From contig CANJXJ010000004.1 of the NCBI GenBank assembly GCA_947478955.1, positions 1 through 48,675 of the forward strand: DNA of 48,675 nt, in the 5' to 3' direction. Below are positions 7,875-16,676 of the stretch, piece by piece; within the stretch, counting starts at the first letter, position 1, and every line of letters begins with the position of its first letter. The notes beneath the pieces are model-generated. The model saw only the letters and a program-made list of their open reading frames with translations. It was not told the origin of the DNA and did not search any database. A program made the position numbers and the translations under genes. Source of the DNA: Alphaproteobacteria bacterium. GTDB lineage: Bacteria > Pseudomonadota > Alphaproteobacteria > Paracaedibacterales > CAITNM01.

Positions 7875-9149
7875 TTAAGGAACTCTTCCGAATATCAAGG
7901 AAGCATTTGTCCCGCCAAATCCGAAAGAATTTGACATAACATAATTTAGCTTCATTTCTTGGGCCTTGTGTGGCACAAAATTAAGGTCGCAACCCTCAGA
8001 TGGTTCATCAAGATTCAATGTGGGTGGTACAATCCCATGTTGCATTGCAAAAATGGAAAAAATTGATTCTACAGCGCCTGCTGCACCTAAAAGATGGCCG
8101 ATAGCAGATTTTGTTGATGAAACTGCGAGTTTATATGAATGGTCTCCAAACAAGCGCTTCATAGCTTTCACCTCTATAAGGTCACCTGGAGGTGTTGAGG
8201 TGCCGTGAGCATTAATATAACCAATGTCTTCCAATGAAAGCCCTGAATTTTTTAACGCAGCACGCATGGCACGGAAAGCGCCGCCACCATCTTCAGCAGG
8301 TGATGTTATATGATGAGCATCACCTGACATGCCGTATCCAAGAACTTCTGCATAAATTTTAGCGCCACGCTTTTTTGCATGTTCGTATTCTTCCAAAACA
8401 ACAACACCAGAACCTTCGCCCATAACAAATCCATCACGGTTTTTGTCCCATGGGCGAGAAGCTTTTGTTGGGTTATCATTAAATGCTGTTGAAAGAGCGC
8501 GAGATGCGGCAAATCCAGCCATGCCTGCACGACAAACAGCTGCTTCCGCACCCCCTGCAACCATAACATCAGCATCATCAAGCATAATCATGCGTGCTGC
8601 GTCACCGATAGAGTGTGCTCCTGTTGCACAGGCTGTGACAACGGCGTGATTTGGCCCTTGAAATCCATGACGAATGGAAACTTGGCCAGAAGCTAAGTTA
8701 ATTAGACTTGCTGGAATAAAGAAAGGACTAACGCGACGGGCGCCTTGCTGAAGCAGGGTCACAGAAGTGTCATAAATCCATGGAAGACCACCGATTCCTG
8801 AGCCAATGGTTACGCCTGTGCGTTCCCTTGATTCACTATCGGTAGGTTGCCATCCAGAATCTTTAACCGCTTCATCTGCCGCTGCTATAGCGTACAAAAT
8901 AAACCGGTCAATTTTTCTTTGTTCTTTAGGCTCCAGATAGTCCGAAGCATTAAAAAGTCCAGGTTGTGATGGTGTATCACTAGGTTGTAAGGGGACTGAT
9001 CCAGCAATTTTTGCTGAAAGGTCAGATACATCAAACGCATCAATCGAACTAATACCAGATTGGCTAGCGATTAACTTTTCCCATGTTAATTTAGCACCAT
9101 TAGCTAATGGCGTAACGGCGCCAACACCAGTAACAACGACTCTTCTCAT
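7875..9149 (-). CDS. fabF: 3-oxoacyl-[acyl-carrier-protein] synthase II
   Basis: FabF condenses malonyl-ACP with acyl-ACP during fatty-acid chain elongation in the cytosol. The 424-residue protein has the full Cys-His-His triad of the KASII family: Cys174 in TACATGAH, His315 in NAHGTSTP and His352 in SAIGHLLGAAG. It also has the C-terminal NSFGFGGTNASL glycine-rich loop. The length is close to the usual 410-420 residues. It lies 5 bp downstream of acpP on the same strand, the common acpP-fabF pair, and is presumably co-transcribed with its substrate carrier. Nothing is missing or unusual. Confidence 0.97.
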   Translation of the reverse strand: MRRVVVTGVGAVTPLANGAKLTWEKLIASQSGISSIDAFDVSDLSAKIAGSVPLQPSDTPSQPGLFNASDYLEPKEQRKIDRFILYAIAAADEAVKDSGWQPTDSESRERTGVTIGSGIGGLPWIYDTSVTLLQQGARRVSPFFIPASLINLASGQVSIRHGFQGPNHAVVTACATGAHSIGDAARMIMLDDADVMVAGGAEAAVCRAGMAGFAASRALSTAFNDNPTKASRPWDKNRDGFVMGEGSGVVVLEEYEHAKKRGAKIYAEVLGYGMSGDAHHITSPAEDGGGAFRAMRAALKNSGLSLEDIGYINAHGTSTPPGDLIEVKAMKRLFGDHSYKLAVSSTKSAIGHLLGAAGAVESIFSIFAMQHGIVPPTLNLDEPSEGCDLNFVPHKAQEMKLNYVMSNSFGFGGTNASLIFGRVP

Positions 9150-9154
9150 CGTAG

Positions 9155-9391
9155 TTAATTAATTTTATCCTGGAGATAAACAATAGCAGCACCAACTGTT
9201 GTTAGTTTTTGTGCAGCATCATCAGGGATTTCGCATTTAAATTCTTCTTCGAACTTCATTACAAGTTCAACTTGATCAAGACTATCTGCGCCGAGATCGT
9301 CAACAAAATTTGCTCCATCAATAACCTTAGATGCGTCTACACCAAGATGCTCGACTACAATTTGCTTTACGCGTGCGGTAATATCAGACAT
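9155..9391 (-). CDS. acpP: Acyl carrier protein
   Basis: The 78-residue acidic protein is a standard ACP. Ser37 in the [13 protein letters not shown] motif is where 4'-phosphopantetheine is attached. It carries growing acyl chains for FabF, which follows 5 bp downstream, and for lipid A and phospholipid synthesis. A GAAGG ribosome-binding site lies 5 bases before the ATG, and a plausible promoter sits about 40 bp upstream. Confidence 0.98.
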   Translation of the reverse strand: MSDITARVKQIVVEHLGVDASKVIDGANFVDDLGADSLDQVELVMKFEEEFKCEIPDDAAQKLTTVGAAIVYLQDKIN

Positions 9392-9428
9392 GAAACCTTC
9401 ACTGAGTTAATATGTTAATTGTGGTTAA

Positions 9429-9457
9429 GATTTAGCCGTGTTTTTGAGAAAATACAA
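9429..9457 (-). promoter_or_regulatory. Putative sigma70-type promoter of acpP-fabF
   Basis: On the minus strand TTGTAT (9457-9452) and TAAATC (9434-9429) are separated by 17 bases, about 38 bp upstream of the acpP start. Both hexamers are imperfect matches to consensus. The spacing and position make it the best candidate in the gap between ychF and acpP. Confidence 0.4.
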
Positions 9458-9535
9458 GAACAAATCGGAGGACGTGTGTATAAATGAATATTTAAGATGC
9501 GAAATACCTTTTTAAAATTCACAGAAACCACTTAT

Positions 9536-10636
9536 CTAAACGTTAAACCTGAAATGGAAAATGTCCCCATCTCGTACCAGATAGTCACGTCCTTCTTGGC
9601 GAAGTTTCCCTAAATTTTTTGCACCTTGTTCTCCTTGGCAAGAAATATAGTCTTCATAAGCAATGGTTTCAGCGCAAATGAATCCACGCTCGAAATCAGT
9701 GTGAATAGCACCAGCTGCCTGTGGAGCCTTTGAGCCTTTGTATACAGTCCATGCCCTGGCTTCTTTTGGACCTATGGTAAAAAAAGTTAATAAATCTAAT
9801 AGGCCATATCCTGCTCTAATAACCTGGCGTAAACCTGTTTCTTTTAAACCTAGGGATTCCAAAAATTCTTGTTGGTCTGAAGGGTCATTAAGGCTGGAAA
9901 CTTCTGCTTCAATTGCTGCAGAAATAATCACAGCAGAATCTCCTTTGCTTTTAGCATAAGCGATAACTTTTTCGGTGAATACGTTACCGGTTGCCGCTTC
10001 TGCTTCAGATACATTACATATATACAAGATGGGTTTAGAGGTTAGTAATTGCAGTTGCTCAAAGATGCTTTTTTCATCTTCGGTGATTTTAGCTGCTTTT
10101 GCAGGTTTGCCTTCTTGTAAAAAAGGTAAAACTTTTTGGACAACTTCGAGAATTTCTTTAGCTTCTTTATCGTTTCCCCGGACACGTTTTTCTAAGTTGG
10201 AAATACGTTTTTCTAAAGATTCAAGATCAGCCAATAAAAGCTCGGTTTCGATAGTGGTTAAGTCACGGATAGGATCAACTGATCCATCTACATGGGTAAT
10301 GTCGTCATCCTCAAAGCAACGCAACACATGTAATATGGCGTCAACGCTTCTGATATGCCCTAAGAATTGATTGCCCAGGCCTTCACCTTTGCTGGCTCCC
10401 CGTACAAGGCCTGCGATGTCAACAAACTCAAGCTGAGTCGGGATAATTTTTTGTGAGCTGGCAAGCTTTGCTAAAATTTCTAAGCGATCATCAGGAACGC
10501 CGACACGACCAACGTTCGGTTCTATAGTGCAAAATGGATAGTTTGCAGCCTGCGCGGCAGCAGTTGCGGTTAACGCATTAAACAATGTTGATTTGCCAAC
10601 ATTCGGCAGACCAACGATTCCACAATTAAATCCCAT
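9536..10636 (-). CDS. ychF: Redox-regulated ATPase YchF (Obg-like)
   Basis: YchF is a universally conserved TRAFAC P-loop protein that binds ribosomes and hydrolyses ATP in preference to GTP. The G1 loop GLPNVGKST (residues 9-17), the DIAGLVRGASKGEGLGNQFL switch region and the C-terminal TGS-type domain are all visible. The ATG at 10636 gives 366 residues, matching the family length of about 363 and the usual MGFNCGIVGL N-terminus. The in-frame ATG at 10741 would add a 35-residue extension not seen in the family. It lies downstream of the helicase gene on the same strand across a 192-bp gap. Confidence 0.96.
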   Translation of the reverse strand: MGFNCGIVGLPNVGKSTLFNALTATAAAQAANYPFCTIEPNVGRVGVPDDRLEILAKLASSQKIIPTQLEFVDIAGLVRGASKGEGLGNQFLGHIRSVDAILHVLRCFEDDDITHVDGSVDPIRDLTTIETELLLADLESLEKRISNLEKRVRGNDKEAKEILEVVQKVLPFLQEGKPAKAAKITEDEKSIFEQLQLLTSKPILYICNVSEAEAATGNVFTEKVIAYAKSKGDSAVIISAAIEAEVSSLNDPSDQQEFLESLGLKETGLRQVIRAGYGLLDLLTFFTIGPKEARAWTVYKGSKAPQAAGAIHTDFERGFICAETIAYEDYISCQGEQGAKNLGKLRQEGRDYLVRDGDIFHFRFNV

Positions 10637-10828
10637 AGTATTCTCAAGTCTATTTTTGTTAATCAATGTGACTAATTTTATAAAAAACAGCAAGACTTTG
10701 TCGTTATGCCTCAAAAACTGATGGGGTTCAAAACGAAACATCCTTTGTCGTTTACCCTATCTTCAACAAAGAATGATTTTATATCTTGCCTATTTTATTA
10801 TAGCTAAAGCCGCTTATGATGTGCTTTC

Positions 10829-13552
10829 CTATGGAGTATCAATGGCTTTATGAATATCGAGGGAGATCACTTTAATAAGATCTTCGTTACTAAATTCGGT
10901 TAATGATGTCTCAGCGCCAGATCCTAAAATATCGGACGCTAATTCTTTTTTGGAATGAATCATATCATTAATTTTTTCTTCTAGGGTGCCTTGGCAAATA
11001 AATTTATGAACGAGGACGTTTTTCTTTTGCCCGATTCGGTATGCTCGGTCAGTGGCTTGATTTTCAACTGCCGGATTCCACCATCGATCAAAGTGAATAA
11101 CATGTGATGCACGCGTAAGGGTAAGCCCTGTTCCTCCTGTTTTTAAGGATAAAATAAAGAAAGGCGGGCCATCTTCTTTTTGAAAATCGTCAACCAAAGA
11201 TTGACGCTGTTTTACAGGAATTTGACCGTGCAACATAAGACCAGAACGTTCAAAAATCGTTGCAACAAAATCATGTAAATGTGGAATGATTTCTCTGTAT
11301 TGGGTAAAAATTAAAACCTTTTCTTGTTTTTCGGCAATGATTTCGCATAACGAGCGCAATTGAATAAATTTACCGCTGTGCTTTTCATGATAGTCACCGT
11401 GGTCTAGCCATTGGGACGGGTGGTTGCAAATCTGCTTGAGTCGCATAAGATACGATAAAATTAAACCCCGACGAGCCATAGGTTCAATTTCGTCATCATG
11501 CAAGCGTTTTTGTAATTCTACAACTGATTTTTGGTAAAGACTTATTTGTTGTTGGCTTAAAAAACATAAACTATCGCATTCGGTTTTATCGGGTAGATCT
11601 TGAATGATTGAGCGGTCACTTTTAAGGCGCCGTAAAATATAGGGGCTGACAAGTTTGCGTACTACCCCGTAAAAGGCACGTTCACTTTCCTGTGCATCAT
11701 TAGTTTTTTTTTCATAATTAGAAAAGTCTTTGCTTGTGCCTAAAAGTCCAGGGGCACAGAAATCAAACAATGACCAAAGATCAAGCAATCGATTTTCAAC
11801 TGGAGTTCCAGTTAATAAAAAGCGAATTTTACCTTTTAATGATTTTATGGCGAGTGTTTGTTTAGTGGTTGGATTTTTAATGCTTTGGGCCTCATCTAAA
11901 ATAATGGTATGCCAATCATGGCCTTTCAGCCAGGGCACCCGATATACATTTCCATAGGTAGTCATTACTACATCAATATTTTTTAAATCAGGTGGGTACT
12001 TGGCTTTTAATGTATCTTCATCTGCCGATGTAGCATGAGCTATATATATTTTTAAATGAGGTGCGAAGGTTTGAATTTCCCGTTGCCAGTTTCCTAAAAG
12101 AGAGGCAGGAACAACTAACAGATGAGGTTCTGTAATTTTTTTTTGATGCTTAATTAATAATAAAAGCGCAATAATTTGGATAGTCTTGCCAAGCCCCATA
12201 TCATCAGCTAAACATCCCCCCAGTCCCAATTGATAAAGCAACCATAGCCAGTGTACTCCTCTTATTTGGTAGGGGCGTAAGGTCGCATGAAGGTGCTTTG
12301 TTAATATCTTTGCTGACGTTTTATTTTGAATTTGATCAGGATGACGCAAGTTTTCTAGCGTTTCTTTTAGCCAGATGCCTTCTTCTATTTTCGACCACTG
12401 AATAACATCTTCAACCATTGGTTGTAGGGCAGAGTTTTTAGAGACACCTGCTAAAAAGCGCAAGCCTTCGGCAAAGGTTAATCCATTTTGATTGACCTGC
12501 TTTTCCACATTCTTCCAGTGTGATAACACTCCTGAAAGTTTTTCAGAGTCAACTTCAATCCACATCCCCCTAATGGGTATTAAAGATTCTTGAGATGTGA
12601 GAATGAGTTGAATTTCTTCAGGTGTGAGTTGTTCTCCAGCGGGCAGGGTATACGCGATCTTAAAATCAAGAAGGGCATCCATACCTACTAGCGAGGTGGC
12701 TTTATTGCCAACTGCAATTGTAATCTTGGGACGTGGAGGGTGGTGAGGCTTCCACCAATTAGGCACCCGAACAATTAGCCCTGCTTCTTCCAATTGAGCA
12801 ATAGAAGTTAAAAATGGATACGCTTCTTTAGCTGTCCAACACTGAGGATTAAAAATTTGCCCAGAATTAACATATTCGCTAACCCAAGGTATTGTCTTGC
12901 TAGCCTTTTGAACAGGCTTTAAAAGGCTGAGTAATTGCGCTTTATTTTGGTGATTCGTATGTTCCTTTAAAGCTTGTCCTAAAGGAATATGTTGAATAGT
13001 TGATTTAGTTCTTGAAGTGCCAGGTGTGTAAGTTGCCATAAAGGCAAACGGGTGCGTTGGATTATTTTTGTTTTCAGTGAGATGAAAGCATACTCGCCCA
13101 ACTTTTTGCCAATCGGCACTATAATGCCTTAAATAATCAAGCAATTTATTATGAAATGGTCTTAGCTCATAAGCGAGCTCAGTGTTCATTTTATTCCAAA
13201 GTGATTGATACACATCATCGTTTAGATACTCGCCCCCTAGCATAGGTGGTGCCGAATTAGCAAAATCATCTTCATTTGGAGTGTAAGGAATGGGAAGAAA
13301 ATTAGTTGCGTTGTTTGTTATTTTTTCCCGGGCAGTGTCAATGAATTGTTGCCCCAAACGATGCCAATACAACAATGTGGGTGATAAGGTATGTGGGTCT
13401 GGCTTTAATGCGGTTAATCGTAGTAATGCAAGTGCTGGTTCAATAGTGAACCAATCTCGCAGTGTTCGTTCTGATATGTTTGTAAGATCTGCCGGTGTGT
13501 GGGGGTCTATGTACAAGTGACCGTCGGGAGAAAGGGCAATAATTAGGGGCAT
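10829..13552 (-). CDS. SNF2-family DEAD/DEAH-box helicase
   Basis: This 907-residue protein is a bacterial SNF2/Rad54-like double-stranded-DNA translocase. The N-terminal ~400 residues resemble the bacterial SNF2-associated region (DUF3670-like). Walker A is DDMGLGKT at 450-457, the DEAQ box is in ILDEAQSIKN near 550, and motif III is LLTGTPVENRL. The C-terminal RecA-like domain ends with GGTGLTLTRASHVIHFDRWW and the QATDRAYRIGQ motif VI. Such proteins are thought to remodel nucleic-acid-protein complexes, but the role of this subgroup in bacteria is unclear. No SWIM zinc finger is seen. The start codon fits the frame and is followed by a typical N-terminus. Confidence 0.9.
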   Translation of the reverse strand: MPLIIALSPDGHLYIDPHTPADLTNISERTLRDWFTIEPALALLRLTALKPDPHTLSPTLLYWHRLGQQFIDTAREKITNNATNFLPIPYTPNEDDFANSAPPMLGGEYLNDDVYQSLWNKMNTELAYELRPFHNKLLDYLRHYSADWQKVGRVCFHLTENKNNPTHPFAFMATYTPGTSRTKSTIQHIPLGQALKEHTNHQNKAQLLSLLKPVQKASKTIPWVSEYVNSGQIFNPQCWTAKEAYPFLTSIAQLEEAGLIVRVPNWWKPHHPPRPKITIAVGNKATSLVGMDALLDFKIAYTLPAGEQLTPEEIQLILTSQESLIPIRGMWIEVDSEKLSGVLSHWKNVEKQVNQNGLTFAEGLRFLAGVSKNSALQPMVEDVIQWSKIEEGIWLKETLENLRHPDQIQNKTSAKILTKHLHATLRPYQIRGVHWLWLLYQLGLGGCLADDMGLGKTIQIIALLLLIKHQKKITEPHLLVVPASLLGNWQREIQTFAPHLKIYIAHATSADEDTLKAKYPPDLKNIDVVMTTYGNVYRVPWLKGHDWHTIILDEAQSIKNPTTKQTLAIKSLKGKIRFLLTGTPVENRLLDLWSLFDFCAPGLLGTSKDFSNYEKKTNDAQESERAFYGVVRKLVSPYILRRLKSDRSIIQDLPDKTECDSLCFLSQQQISLYQKSVVELQKRLHDDEIEPMARRGLILSYLMRLKQICNHPSQWLDHGDYHEKHSGKFIQLRSLCEIIAEKQEKVLIFTQYREIIPHLHDFVATIFERSGLMLHGQIPVKQRQSLVDDFQKEDGPPFFILSLKTGGTGLTLTRASHVIHFDRWWNPAVENQATDRAYRIGQKKNVLVHKFICQGTLEEKINDMIHSKKELASDILGSGAETSLTEFSNEDLIKVISLDIHKAIDTP

Positions 13553-13669
13553 GATTTGCGATGTCTTATTTTGCAGCTTTGTTTTTTAACGATTTTACCA
13601 GTTATTTTCGTATAGCAGACTTTAGGTATTCCTCAAATCCAAATTGCTAGATAAATCCCAAAATACCCC

Positions 13670-13713
13670 TTGACCAAGGGTGATACTTTTAATAGTGTTC
13701 TTTCTATGAACAC
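13670..13713 (+). promoter_or_regulatory. Putative promoter and operator-like inverted repeat of the glycan locus
   Basis: TTGACC at 13670-13675 is a good -35 match; 17 bases on, TAGTGT (13693-13698) is only a weak -10, so the promoter call is tentative. A perfect inverted repeat, GTGTTC-7 bp-GAACAC, spans 13695-13713 across the expected transcription start, just ahead of a winged-helix regulator gene. That is where a repressor operator would lie. Autoregulation is inferred from this layout. Confidence 0.4.
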
Positions 13714-13728
13714 GAATTTCAAAATTCA

Positions 13729-14331
13729 TTGAGTACCTTTCAAAAAACCAAAGATCAAGCTGAGCACAAGGTTATTTTAAACCTGTTGAGTGCCCTTGAA
13801 GACAATCCAGAGGTTTCTCAGCGAAGGCTTGCTGGCGATTTGGGTGTGGCTTTAGGGTTAATCAATGCATACCTAAAGCGTTGTGTGGTTAAGGGATGGA
13901 TTCGAGCTCGAGAAGTTTCTCCTCAAAGAATTTCTTATTTTTTAACGCCCGAAGGGTTTAGTGAGAAAAGCCGGATGGTGGCTGATTACTTAAGCAGATC
14001 ATTACATTTTTTCAGAGACGCTAAAAGCCAGTGCGATTTGGCATTTGCGCTTTGCATAAAAAATGGATGGAAAAATATAGCGCTTGTAGGTGCTGGAGAT
14101 TTAAGAGATATAGCGGTGTTGGTGGCTCATGGAGTTGGTGTGTATGTAACATCGGTAGACATAGGAAATAATCTTAATGTAAACGCTTTTGATGCGGTGT
14201 TGATCACTGAAGTGATTAACCCACAGGCAAGCTATGATCTTTTAAAAAATGTTGTGCCGAAAGAACGATTGCTAGTATTAGACTTGCTTCATATATCTGA
14301 ACATGATTTTGAATTGGGACAAAATTCATGA
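13729..14331 (+). CDS. Winged-helix (MarR-like) transcriptional regulator of the glycan locus
   Basis: Residues about 10-85 form a winged helix-turn-helix (EVSQRRLAGDLGVALGLINA, then a wing near SPQRISYFLTPEG), like regulators that open EPS/O-antigen loci. The C-terminal ~100 residues have a Rossmann-like pattern (NIALVGAGDLRDIAVLVAHG) that could bind a nucleotide or sugar-nucleotide effector. The only start available is TTG at 13729, without a clear ribosome-binding site. A short frame from ATG 13706 (MNTNFKIH) ends at TGA overlapping this TTG, so reinitiation is possible. The stop overlaps the antiterminator gene's start. It probably controls the downstream operon and itself. Confidence 0.75.
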   Translation: MSTFQKTKDQAEHKVILNLLSALEDNPEVSQRRLAGDLGVALGLINAYLKRCVVKGWIRAREVSPQRISYFLTPEGFSEKSRMVADYLSRSLHFFRDAKSQCDLAFALCIKNGWKNIALVGAGDLRDIAVLVAHGVGVYVTSVDIGNNLNVNAFDAVLITEVINPQASYDLLKNVVPKERLLVLDLLHISEHDFELGQNS

Positions 14332-14825
14332 ATTGGTTTGTTGTGTACACATTACCAGCCAAAGAAATTGTTGCAAGACAGCATCTTAAAGAGCAAGGCT
14401 ATGAGGTTTATTTGCCAATGTTTAAAAAAACGCGGCGCCATGCACGACGAGTAGATGAAGTTCTGCAGCCTTTGTTTCCAAGGTATTTATTTGTTGGGCT
14501 GGATGTGAAGATTGATTCATGGCGAGCGGTTAATGGCACCCGTGGTGTAGCGTATTTGTTATTGAATGATGGGCATCCGTTGGGAATACCTACATCTATT
14601 ATTGAAGGGTTGCAGGCCGAAGAAGATGAGCAGGGGCTTGTGCCGATTACGTGCGTAGAAACTTTTGTAAAAGGGGAAAAACTACGCATTGTGGATGGTA
14701 CTTTTAAAGATCAGATTGCTGTCTTTGAAGCAATGGATGATAAAAAGCGCGTGCAATTATTGTTGAGTTTTTTGGGCAGAGATACAAAAATATCTATCCC
14801 AGCATATGCGGTTGAAGCAGCTTAA
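14328..14825 (+). CDS. NusG/RfaH-family transcription antiterminator
   Basis: This 165-residue specialised NusG paralogue has an N-terminal NGN domain (MNWFVVYTLPAKEIVARQHL, PMFKKTRRH, LFPRYLFVGLD) and a C-terminal KOW domain (FVKGEKLRIVDGTFKDQIAV). RfaH-type proteins are recruited at ops-like pause sites and keep RNA polymerase processive through long surface-polysaccharide operons. It sits second in this one, overlapping the regulator by 4 bp. The next gap holds an ops-like core and about 29 kb of single-strand genes follow. Whether it is closest to RfaH, UpxY or TaA/LoaP types cannot be told from motifs alone. Confidence 0.88.
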   Translation: MNWFVVYTLPAKEIVARQHLKEQGYEVYLPMFKKTRRHARRVDEVLQPLFPRYLFVGLDVKIDSWRAVNGTRGVAYLLLNDGHPLGIPTSIIEGLQAEEDEQGLVPITCVETFVKGEKLRIVDGTFKDQIAVFEAMDDKKRVQLLLSFLGRDTKISIPAYAVEAA

Positions 14826-14865
14826 CGGTTGTTTGAAAAACAAGTAAATCTTTAAGTCTTGGGGA

Positions 14866-14890
14866 GATTTTCACCCGGACTGCGGCAGCT
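14866..14890 (+). promoter_or_regulatory. ops-like leader element candidate for the antiterminator
   Basis: The 87-bp gap between the antiterminator and the flippase contains GCGGCAGC at 14882-14889, which differs by one base from the GCGGTAGC core of the E. coli ops element. The CTGC-G-GCAG around it could form the small non-template hairpin that RfaH recognises. TTAAG followed by GGGG upstream faintly recalls JUMPstart. It is a match by eye to a short motif. Confidence 0.3.
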
Positions 14891-14912
14891 ATAGAAAGCT
14901 AAAAATTAAAAA

Positions 14913-16676
14913 ATGTCATCTCCTTCTATTTATTCTGCAATTCAAAAGCTTAGAAGCCTTTTAACAAAAGAGGAAAAGCTAAAGTGGGTTGGTATTGCGG
15001 TATTTGCATTAAGCACATCCCTGTTAGAGGTTGTGACCGCATCGGTTATTGTAGTTTTTGCGCAAGTATTAAATCAGCCTGAGTTCGGCCAAAAGTACCT
15101 AGGTATGATCGGATTTTCAAATAATCTTTCTCCAGGGCGGATTGTTTTTTATATTGCGATTATTGTTGGGGTTATCTACTTGATAAAAAATCTGGTTGCT
15201 GCTGCAGAAGTTTTTTTTCAAAATTTTACAATTCAGAAGATGAACTATCATTTTAAAAAGAAATTGCTTCATCGGTATGCTGAAGCTGACTATGGATTTT
15301 ACCTGACGCGCAACTCAGCTTTGGGTGTTGCTGTTGTGGGGGGAGATGCAGAACAGATGTTCTCTAATGGAATGATTCCTATTGCCAGTATTTTGTCAGA
15401 AAGTATTATTTTTATTTGCCTTATCGGGATGGTGGTTTTTATGAATCCATCATTGGCGATAACTATTTTTGGGGTTGGTGCAGTTTTAGGAGTTTTTGTT
15501 GTAAAAGTTATGTTTCCGCAGTTTTATCGTTGGGGACAAAGGATGCAGGAAGCTGCTCTTAATAGCGGTCAAAACTTGCTGCAATTTTTCCATGGTTTTA
15601 AAGAAATTGTACTTTTAGGTAAACGAGAAGCTTTTGTGAATGCTTTTCAATATCATTCTCGTAAAAAATCACGTATTCAAGCGGTTCAAACGGCAACGAA
15701 TGCTTTACCTCGAATGGTAATTGAAGTTTTATTTGTAGGATTGTTTGTTACAACAATCGCTGTTTTATGCTTGGAGCATGAAAGCCCTGTGCAGATGATG
15801 GGTGTTTTGGGTGGATATCTTTATCTTGGTTTTCGAGTAATGCCAGGATTAAATCGCGTTATTAATCAGCTGAATGTTTTTAAGGCAGCTATTCCCTCTA
15901 TTGAGCGAGTTTATAAGGAATACAATACGGTAGCTTTAAAAGAAAATTATGTTGATGTGCCACATTTTGTGTTTGAGCAATCGATTGAGCTGAAAAATGT
16001 TTGTTTTTGCTATCCTAATGTTGAGAGTGACGCTCTTAAGGGTATTTCATTTGAAATTAAAAAAGGCGAGTGTGTTGGGATTGTGGGCGAAACGGGGTCA
16101 GGAAAATCAACTTTGATTGATGTCATCTTGGGACTTTTACGGCCATATAAGGGATCGGTATTGATCGATAGTCAATATACTGTTAGCTCATATCAATGGC
16201 ATCTGAAAATTGGATATGTTCCACAGAGCGTGTATTTGACAGATGACACGATTGAAGCAAACATTGCTTTTGGTGAAAAAGAAATTGATGAGAATAGGCT
16301 TAATGCAGCAATTGATGCGGCGCAGTTGCGGAAATTCATTAGCCAATTACCGGAGGGAGTTAAAACCTTTGTGGGTGAGCGCGGTATTCGTTTGTCGGGA
16401 GGGGAGCGTCAACGCATTTCAATTGCTAGGGCGCTTTATCGTAACCCGGAGGTTTTGATTTTTGATGAAGCCACATCTGCCCTTGATAATGAAACAGAAG
16501 CAAGGCTCATGAAAACAATTAATGCGGTGAGTCAAAACCGTACAGTTATTATGATTGCTCATCGCCTTACAACGCTAAAAGATTGTGATCGCATAGTGGA
16601 GATGAATGGTGGGCAAGTTAGACAAATTATAAGCAATGAAAATCTTATTAACAACATGGTAAAAAATAATGCTTAA
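14913..16676 (+). CDS. ABC transporter, fused permease-ATPase (PglK/MsbA-like glycolipid flippase)
   Basis: The 587-residue half-transporter has an N-terminal transmembrane domain of about six helices (residues ~25-330) and a C-terminal nucleotide-binding domain. Walker A is GETGSGKST near 391-399, the signature LSGGERQRISIARAL starts near 494, and Walker B VLIFDEATSALD is near 514. It would act as a homodimer in the inner membrane. As the first structural gene of a glycan locus with no visible Wzx, it is a good candidate for flipping lipid-linked glycan, as PglK does in Campylobacter. MsbA-type lipid A export is the alternative. It overlaps pseB by 8 bp. Confidence 0.88.
   Translation: MSSPSIYSAIQKLRSLLTKEEKLKWVGIAVFALSTSLLEVVTASVIVVFAQVLNQPEFGQKYLGMIGFSNNLSPGRIVFYIAIIVGVIYLIKNLVAAAEVFFQNFTIQKMNYHFKKKLLHRYAEADYGFYLTRNSALGVAVVGGDAEQMFSNGMIPIASILSESIIFICLIGMVVFMNPSLAITIFGVGAVLGVFVVKVMFPQFYRWGQRMQEAALNSGQNLLQFFHGFKEIVLLGKREAFVNAFQYHSRKKSRIQAVQTATNALPRMVIEVLFVGLFVTTIAVLCLEHESPVQMMGVLGGYLYLGFRVMPGLNRVINQLNVFKAAIPSIERVYKEYNTVALKENYVDVPHFVFEQSIELKNVCFCYPNVESDALKGISFEIKKGECVGIVGETGSGKSTLIDVILGLLRPYKGSVLIDSQYTVSSYQWHLKIGYVPQSVYLTDDTIEANIAFGEKEIDENRLNAAIDAAQLRKFISQLPEGVKTFVGERGIRLSGGERQRISIARALYRNPEVLIFDEATSALDNETEARLMKTINAVSQNRTVIMIAHRLTTLKDCDRIVEMNGGQVRQIISNENLINNMVKNNA

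Noticed and set aside
10637-10741. Longer N-terminus for YchF
   Set aside because: The family starts at MGFNCGIVGL; the extra 35 residues are non-coding in character.
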